Source of the DNA: Rhodospirillaceae bacterium
GTDB lineage: Bacteria; Pseudomonadota; Alphaproteobacteria; Rhodospirillales; Magnetovibrionaceae
DNA length: 9,695 nt
Direction: 5' to 3'
Assembly (NCBI GenBank): GCA_029883045.1
Contig: JAOUJU010000051.1
Coordinates: forward strand, 1-9,695
Part shown: piece by piece, positions 5,874 through 9,695 of the stretch
Layout: every line of letters begins with the position of its first letter
How positions within the stretch are numbered: the stretch's first letter is position 1
Translations under genes and position numbers: made by a program
Notes under the pieces: generated by a model
Databases searched by the model: none
The model's input: only the letters and a program-made list of their open reading frames with translations
Told to the model about the DNA's origin: nothing

Positions 5874-6296
5874 ATGAGCGAAAAACCAGAATCAAACGAA
5901 ATTCTCGAATTAACCACCGAAATTGTGGCCTCGTTCGTTAGCAACAATTCGGTAAAATCGGCTGAACTAAGCCAGGTTATAAATGATGTCTATCAGACGC
6001 TAACTGGTCTTGGCGCCGCAACCCTGAACGCTGACCGACCAAAACCTGCGGTATCGGTGAAAAAATCCATTACCCCTGATTATCTGGTATGTCTTGAAGA
6101 TGGAAAAAAATTGAAAATGCTGAAAAGACATCTCAAAACATCATATGGCATGACCCCAGAACAATACCGTGAACGCTGGGGCTTGGCACCTGATTATCCT
6201 ATGGTTGCGCCTAATTATGCCGAACACCGCAGTTCTCTAGCCAAGAAAATTGGCTTGGGAACAACGCAGCGTGGCGTAAACAAAATTAAAAAATAA
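5874..6296 (+). CDS. mucR: MucR/Ros family transcriptional regulator
   Basis: A 140-residue protein starting MSEKPESNEILELTTEIV; the N-terminal helical part (10-50) matches the oligomerisation region of MucR. The DNA-binding domain is V-C73-L-E-D76-G-K-K-L-K-M-L-K-R-H86-L-K-T-S90-Y91, then M-T-P-E-Q-Y-R-E-R-W-G-L and Y-P-M-V-A-P-N-Y. Compared with the Ros zinc finger (Cys, Cys, His, His), Cys-73 and His-86 are kept, the second Cys is Asp-76, and the last ligand position holds Ser-90/Tyr-91 instead of His. Some alphaproteobacterial homologues fold without zinc, so this need not be inactive. MucR proteins repress exopolysaccharide, motility and cell-cycle genes. ATG 5844 is in frame ten codons upstream, but it has no ribosome site and would lie before the expected transcript start, so 5874 is preferred. 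Confidence 0.93.
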   Translation: MSEKPESNEILELTTEIVASFVSNNSVKSAELSQVINDVYQTLTGLGAATLNADRPKPAVSVKKSITPDYLVCLEDGKKLKMLKRHLKTSYGMTPEQYRERWGLAPDYPMVAPNYAEHRSSLAKKIGLGTTQRGVNKIKK

Positions 6297-6317
6297 AATT
6301 ACCCACCTTCAATATTA

Positions 6318-6323
6318 TATAAT
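6318..6323 (+). promoter_or_regulatory. possible -10 element of the fur-miaB-phoH-ybeY promoter
   Basis: TATAAT matches the consensus -10 exactly, in the 78-base gap between mucR and fur. No recognisable -35 stands 16-18 bases upstream, where the sequence is a run of A and T within the end of mucR. If used, the leader would be about 45 bases. Confidence 0.35.
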
Positions 6324-6374
6324 CCAGTTAGGTTATCTTAATTATTGGCAGGCAATTTATTATGGAACAGCTTA

Positions 6375-6818
6375 ATGGCTAGCAATAAACCTTCGCGTAT
6401 CGAACAGTTATGTATCGATAAAAATATGAAGATGACGGAACAGCGTCGCATCATTGCAAAGGTTCTATCCAATGCAAGTGACCATCCCGACGTAGAAGAA
6501 TTGCATCGTCGTGCGATAAAATTTGATTCCAATATTTCCATTGCCACTGTTTACAGAACGGTTCGCTTGTTTGAAGAATCAGGAATACTAGAACGCCATG
6601 ATTTTGGCGATGGCCGTTCGCGCTATGAAGAAGTATCAGACGAACACCACGATCATCTGATTGATATTCATTCAAACAAAGTAATTGAATTTAACAATCC
6701 CGAAATAGAAGCAATGCAAGAAAAAATAGCTGCCGAGCATGGGCTTAAATTGGTGGGCCATCGTTTGGAACTTTATGGCGTGCCTATTGACGCCGATGAT
6801 AAAGACAAACAGAACTGA
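6375..6818 (+). CDS. fur: Fur-family metal-responsive transcriptional regulator
   Basis: A 147-residue protein. The winged helix covers about 10-80, with the recognition helix region S-I-A-T-V-Y-R-T-V-R-L-F-E-E-S-G-I-L (55-72). The dimerisation domain starts at R-Y-E-E and holds the metal cluster H91-H-D-H94, followed by L-I-D97-I-H-S100-N-K-V-I-E-F. In E. coli Fur the 97 and 100 positions are the Cys pair of the structural zinc; here they are Asp and Ser, as in many alphaproteobacterial Fur/Mur proteins. Whether it senses iron or manganese cannot be decided from sequence alone. ATG 6375 has GGA eight bases upstream; the frame is open from TTG 6345 but that start has no support. The last 23 bases overlap the likely miaB start, so both are probably one transcript. 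Confidence 0.93.
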   Translation: MASNKPSRIEQLCIDKNMKMTEQRRIIAKVLSNASDHPDVEELHRRAIKFDSNISIATVYRTVRLFEESGILERHDFGDGRSRYEEVSDEHHDHLIDIHSNKVIEFNNPEIEAMQEKIAAEHGLKLVGHRLELYGVPIDADDKDKQN

Positions 6819-8211
6819 AGGTGGGCCAACACAGCCCAACAATACCTTGGTAAAAAAATTATATATCAAAACTTATGGCTGTCAGATGAATGTCTATGAT
6901 TCAGAACGCATGGCCGAGGTGCTTTCGCCATTGGGGTTCGTTGCAACCGATACCCCAGCCGATGCCGATATGGTTATACTTAATACTTGTCACATTCGCG
7001 AAAGAGCTGCGGAAAAAGTTTATTCTGAACTTGGCAGGTTAAATAAGGTACGTGATAAAAAAATACAAAACGGTGATGGCGGTTCAATACTTGCGGTTAC
7101 TGGGTGCGTTGCCCAAGCCGAAGGTGAACAAATATTATCGCGCGCCCCTTATGTCGATATGGCATTCGGCCCGCAGACCTATCATCGTTTGCCGCAAATG
7201 ATTGCCGAAGCCGCGCGCAAAGATGGCCAAGTGTTAGATACCGAATTTCCCATTGAAAGCAAATTTGATTTACTTAACGTTCCGCGCGCGCTTAACGGTG
7301 CGTCGGCATTTTTAACCGTGCAAGAAGGTTGCGATAAATTTTGCACCTATTGTGTTGTTCCTTATACCCGCGGTGCAGAAAATTCGCGGCCCAAAGCTGA
7401 TGTGATGGCTGAAGCCGCCCAGCTTGCAAATTGCGGGGCAAAAGAAATTACCCTTGTCGGGCAAAACGTAAATGCCTATCACGGAATTGATGAAAATGGT
7501 GATGCATGTACCCTAGCATCGCTTATAAAATCAGTTGCCGAAATTGATACGGTTGAACGTATTCGCTATATAACATCTTATCCGGCCGAGGTCGATGACG
7601 ACCTAATTGGGGCGCACCGCGATATTGATAAATTGATGCCTTATTTACATTTGCCGGTGCAATCGGGTTCGGACAAAATATTAAAGGCCATGAACCGGCG
7701 CCATAGCGGGGCCGAATACCGCCGGGTGGCGGAAAAAATATTAGCAACCCGCCCGGACATGGCGCTGTCGAGCGATTTTATCGTTGGGTTTCCGGGCGAA
7801 ACTGAACGCGATTTTGAAGATACTTGTGATCTTGTTCGCGATATAGGTTTTGTTCAATCGTATTCATTTGTATTTTCACCCCGTCCGGGAACGCCCGCGG
7901 CATTGATGGAAAATCAAATTGATGAACAGGTAAAATCCGAACGCTTAGCCCGCTTGCAAAAATTACTGGGGCAGAACACCCTTAGCTTTAATGAAAAATC
8001 TATCGGTAAAACCATGGAAGTATTGCTTGAACGCAAGGGCAAAAAACCAGGACAACTGGTTGGGCGAAGCCCCTATATGCAGGCGGTTGTGGTGCAAGCT
8101 GATGATAAATTAATGAACCAAATTGTTAGCGTTAAAATAAACAACGGTTATGGTAATTCTTTATTTGGCGAGCTAAGCACAAATAAAAATAATGAAAGGT
8201 TCTGTGCGTGA
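6796..8211 (+). CDS. miaB: MiaB, tRNA-2-methylthio-N6-isopentenyladenosine-37 synthase
   Basis: A radical-SAM methylthiotransferase of about 471 residues, close to E. coli MiaB. The N-terminal domain has three cluster cysteines: Y-G-C29-Q-M-N, N-T-C65-H-I-R and T-G-C104-V-A-Q. The radical-SAM motif is E-G-C179-D-K-F-C183-T-Y-C186, binding the second [4Fe-4S] cluster, with V-P-Y-T-R-G after it. D-F-I-V-G-F-P-G-E-T and Y-S-F-V-F-S-P-R-P-G-T-P-A are also conserved. A TRAM RNA-binding domain fills the last 70 residues. It turns i6A37 into ms2i6A37 in tRNA. The start is uncertain: ATG 6796 lies inside fur and lacks a ribosome site, while TTG 6847 would begin directly at V-K-K-L-Y-I-K-T-Y-G-C. I chose 6796 because short N-terminal leaders are common and coupling to fur would supply ribosomes. 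Confidence 0.96.
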   Translation: MIKTNRTEGGPTQPNNTLVKKLYIKTYGCQMNVYDSERMAEVLSPLGFVATDTPADADMVILNTCHIRERAAEKVYSELGRLNKVRDKKIQNGDGGSILAVTGCVAQAEGEQILSRAPYVDMAFGPQTYHRLPQMIAEAARKDGQVLDTEFPIESKFDLLNVPRALNGASAFLTVQEGCDKFCTYCVVPYTRGAENSRPKADVMAEAAQLANCGAKEITLVGQNVNAYHGIDENGDACTLASLIKSVAEIDTVERIRYITSYPAEVDDDLIGAHRDIDKLMPYLHLPVQSGSDKILKAMNRRHSGAEYRRVAEKILATRPDMALSSDFIVGFPGETERDFEDTCDLVRDIGFVQSYSFVFSPRPGTPAALMENQIDEQVKSERLARLQKLLGQNTLSFNEKSIGKTMEVLLERKGKKPGQLVGRSPYMQAVVVQADDKLMNQIVSVKINNGYGNSLFGELSTNKNNERFCA

Positions 8212-9284
8212 CAAAAAAAACGCGAACAAAAACCAAAAGTAAAAAAGTTACAGTTAGCAATAAATCGGCTGACAAAAAAATAACAAACAAAACTGCAACC
8301 CTGACATTCGCCGATAACCATTTGGCGCAGGAACTTTTTGGCTTTCATCATGCCCACCTAGCACAAATAGAAGGTCTAGTGGGGGTGGTCATAGGTGCGC
8401 GCGGTGGGCAAATAGAAATTAATGGTAATGCTGCAGATGTCGAATTAGCGGAAAGGGTAATGATAAACCTTTACGACAAGTTGCTCCAAGGTAGCGAGAT
8501 TGGACCTGATGAAGTATCTGGCGCGGTTCGTTTAGCGGCATCACCCAAAGGAATTGCCGTTGGCACGCTTGAGGTCAAAACAAAAAAACGTTCTATTTCA
8601 CCGCGCACAATAACCCAAGGGCAATATTTAAAAGCCATTGATGAAAACGAATTAGTCTTTGCCATTGGCCCGGCGGGTACAGGCAAAACATATCTTGCAG
8701 TCGCCAAGGCGGTAGAGCGTTTAATACGGGGCGAGGTAGACCGCATAATACTTTCGCGTCCCGCTGTTGAAGCAGGGGAACAATTGGGTTTCTTGCCGGG
8801 CGATATGCGCGAAAAGGTCGACCCTTATTTACGCCCACTTTACGATGCACTTTACGATATGCTACCGGCCGAACAAGTTGTTAAACGTCTGGAAAACGGT
8901 GAAATCGAAGTTGCCCCCCTTGCTTTCATGCGTGGGCGCACCCTTGGCAATGCTTTTGTAATTTTAGACGAAGCACAAAATACATCTGCGGTGCAAATGA
9001 AAATGTTTTTAACCCGCCTGGGTGAAAATGCGCGCATGGTTGTTACGGGTGATCTTACCCAGGTTGATCTGCCCAAGGGCCAGCGTTCGGGTCTACGCGA
9101 TGCCAGTGAAATATTAGATGATGTAAAGGGCGTGTCCTTTTTGCATTTTAGCGCAGCCGATGTTGTGCGCCATCCGTTGGTAACGCGTATTGTAAATGCC
9201 TATGACGGCGCCGAAAAGAAACGCCGCGCCGCCGCACCTTACGAAAACAGCAAATCCCCCAAAGCCACTAAAAAACAGAAATGA
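8208..9284 (+). CDS. PhoH-family ATPase (PhoH/YbeZ type)
   Basis: A 358-residue cytosolic P-loop protein. Walker A is G154-P-A-G-T-G-K-T161 and Walker B is F-V-I-L-D254-E255-A-Q-N. S-R-P-A-V-E-A-G-E-Q-L-G-F-L-P-G-D (183-199) and V-V-T-G-D-L-T-Q-V-D-L-P (278-289) are hallmark PhoH segments. Residues 31-100 form the small N-terminal domain usual in the PhoH/YbeZ subgroup. The first 30 residues are Lys/Thr-rich and the last 20 are also Lys-rich, which may help contact RNA. The GTG start at 8208 overlaps the miaB stop by four bases and has AAAGG eight bases upstream. Its role is not fully settled, but its steady partner is ybeY and it is thought to act in RNA metabolism. Confidence 0.95.
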   Translation: MTKKTRTKTKSKKVTVSNKSADKKITNKTATLTFADNHLAQELFGFHHAHLAQIEGLVGVVIGARGGQIEINGNAADVELAERVMINLYDKLLQGSEIGPDEVSGAVRLAASPKGIAVGTLEVKTKKRSISPRTITQGQYLKAIDENELVFAIGPAGTGKTYLAVAKAVERLIRGEVDRIILSRPAVEAGEQLGFLPGDMREKVDPYLRPLYDALYDMLPAEQVVKRLENGEIEVAPLAFMRGRTLGNAFVILDEAQNTSAVQMKMFLTRLGENARMVVTGDLTQVDLPKGQRSGLRDASEILDDVKGVSFLHFSAADVVRHPLVTRIVNAYDGAEKKRRAAAPYENSKSPKATKKQK

Positions 9285-9292
9285 TATAATCG

Positions 9293-9695
9293 ATGGCCAC
9301 TGTGCAAAGCAATGAACCCGCAGGCAACCTTGTAATTGACGTATCGATTGATGCCGATGGTTGGAACGACGCGCTCGGTGATAGCGAAGATATTGCCACC
9401 CAGGCTATTTTGGCGGTATGGCGGGCGGTATGCGAAAAAGGGATAATCGCCAGCGCTTTGTGTAATAGCCCGTCGGTTGAGGTAAGCCTGGTGTTGCTTA
9501 ATGATGATCGCCAGCAAATTCTTAATCGTGATTATCGTGGCATCGATAAACCGACCAATGTTTTGTCATTCGCAACTGGGCCATTGCCCAATGGGCCCGC
9601 CCTAGAGGGAATGCCATGGTTATTGGGTGATATTTCCATTGCCCTTGAAACCACCCAGGCCGAGGCAAAATCACAAAAAAAGACTATGGCTAATC
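9293..9695 (+). CDS. ybeY: YbeY endoribonuclease / rRNA maturation factor, cut by the right edge
   Basis: The first 134 codons are visible. V-S-L-V-L-L-N-D-D (64-72), then L-N-R-D-Y-R82-G-I-D-K-P-T-N-V-L-S-F (77-93) and L-L-G-D-I-S-I-A-L-E-T-T (110-121) are the YbeY/UPF0054 signature; Arg-82 matches the conserved active-site Arg. The zinc-binding H-x-x-x-H-x-x-G-x-x-H motif should lie just past the edge. YbeY is a metal-dependent RNase needed for 16S rRNA 3' processing and ribosome quality control. It starts eight bases after the phoH stop with no good ribosome site, and an in-frame TAA at 9287 rules out an earlier start. It is likely the fourth gene of the fur-miaB-phoH-ybeY run. Confidence 0.94.
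   Translation, partial: MATVQSNEPAGNLVIDVSIDADGWNDALGDSEDIATQAILAVWRAVCEKGIIASALCNSPSVEVSLVLLNDDRQQILNRDYRGIDKPTNVLSFATGPLPNGPALEGMPWLLGDISIALETTQAEAKSQKKTMAN

Noticed and set aside
6345..6374. TTG start adding ten residues to Fur
   Set aside because: No ribosome site fits it, and ATG 6375 has GGA at a good distance and gives the usual Fur N-terminus.
8471..8746. 91-codon minus-strand frame
   Set aside because: Antisense to the phoH core region with conserved Walker A; a coding shadow.

Overview
This 9.7 kb window is a chromosomal stretch from an alphaproteobacterium, AT-leaning by eye (no base count was made). The assignment rests on a MucR/Ros-type regulator next to a cysteine-poor Fur of the alphaproteobacterial type, the run fur-miaB-phoH-ybeY, tsaB-rimI just before it, and a NifU-like (Nfu) C-terminus at the left edge. 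I see no insertion sequence, phage gene, CRISPR array, tRNA or rRNA, and no clear frameshift.

Layout: (1) 1-101 is the end of a nifU-like Fe-S scaffold gene, with a weak terminator after it and then a gap of about 450 bases without a convincing gene. (2) 558-4089 is an accessory block with a cell-envelope flavour: an exported Bax-like glucosaminidase (+), an exported polysaccharide deacetylase (-), an SDR oxidoreductase (+) and a VanX/DdpX-type D-Ala-D-Ala dipeptidase (-). The genes alternate in strand, so they are not one operon. (3) 4174-5445 is tsaB-rimI (+), facing a TusA-like sulfur carrier gene on the minus strand (5453-5734). (4) 5735-5873 is a divergent regulatory region with several inverted repeats, followed by mucR (5874-6296). 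(5) 6375-9695 is a compact operon-like run: fur and miaB overlap, miaB and phoH overlap by four bases, and ybeY starts eight bases after phoH and runs off the right edge.

How the genes relate: TsaB (t6A) and MiaB (ms2i6A) both modify adenosine 37 of tRNA. MiaB is a two-cluster Fe-S enzyme, NifU/Nfu proteins carry Fe-S clusters, and Fur senses iron, so iron and sulfur supply and anticodon-loop modification recur across the window. PhoH and YbeY are an RNA-linked ATPase and an rRNA-maturation nuclease usually encoded together. The dipeptidase, glucosaminidase and deacetylase all act on wall or exopolysaccharide substrates.

I did not find a clearly new multi-gene system. The points most worth a second look are the SDR, whose glycine motif, missing catalytic serine and C-terminal pattern resemble quinonoid dihydropteridine reductase; a deacetylase with Gln in place of a metal-binding His; the inverted repeats in front of mucR; and a possible 26-codon leader peptide overlapping the SDR start.
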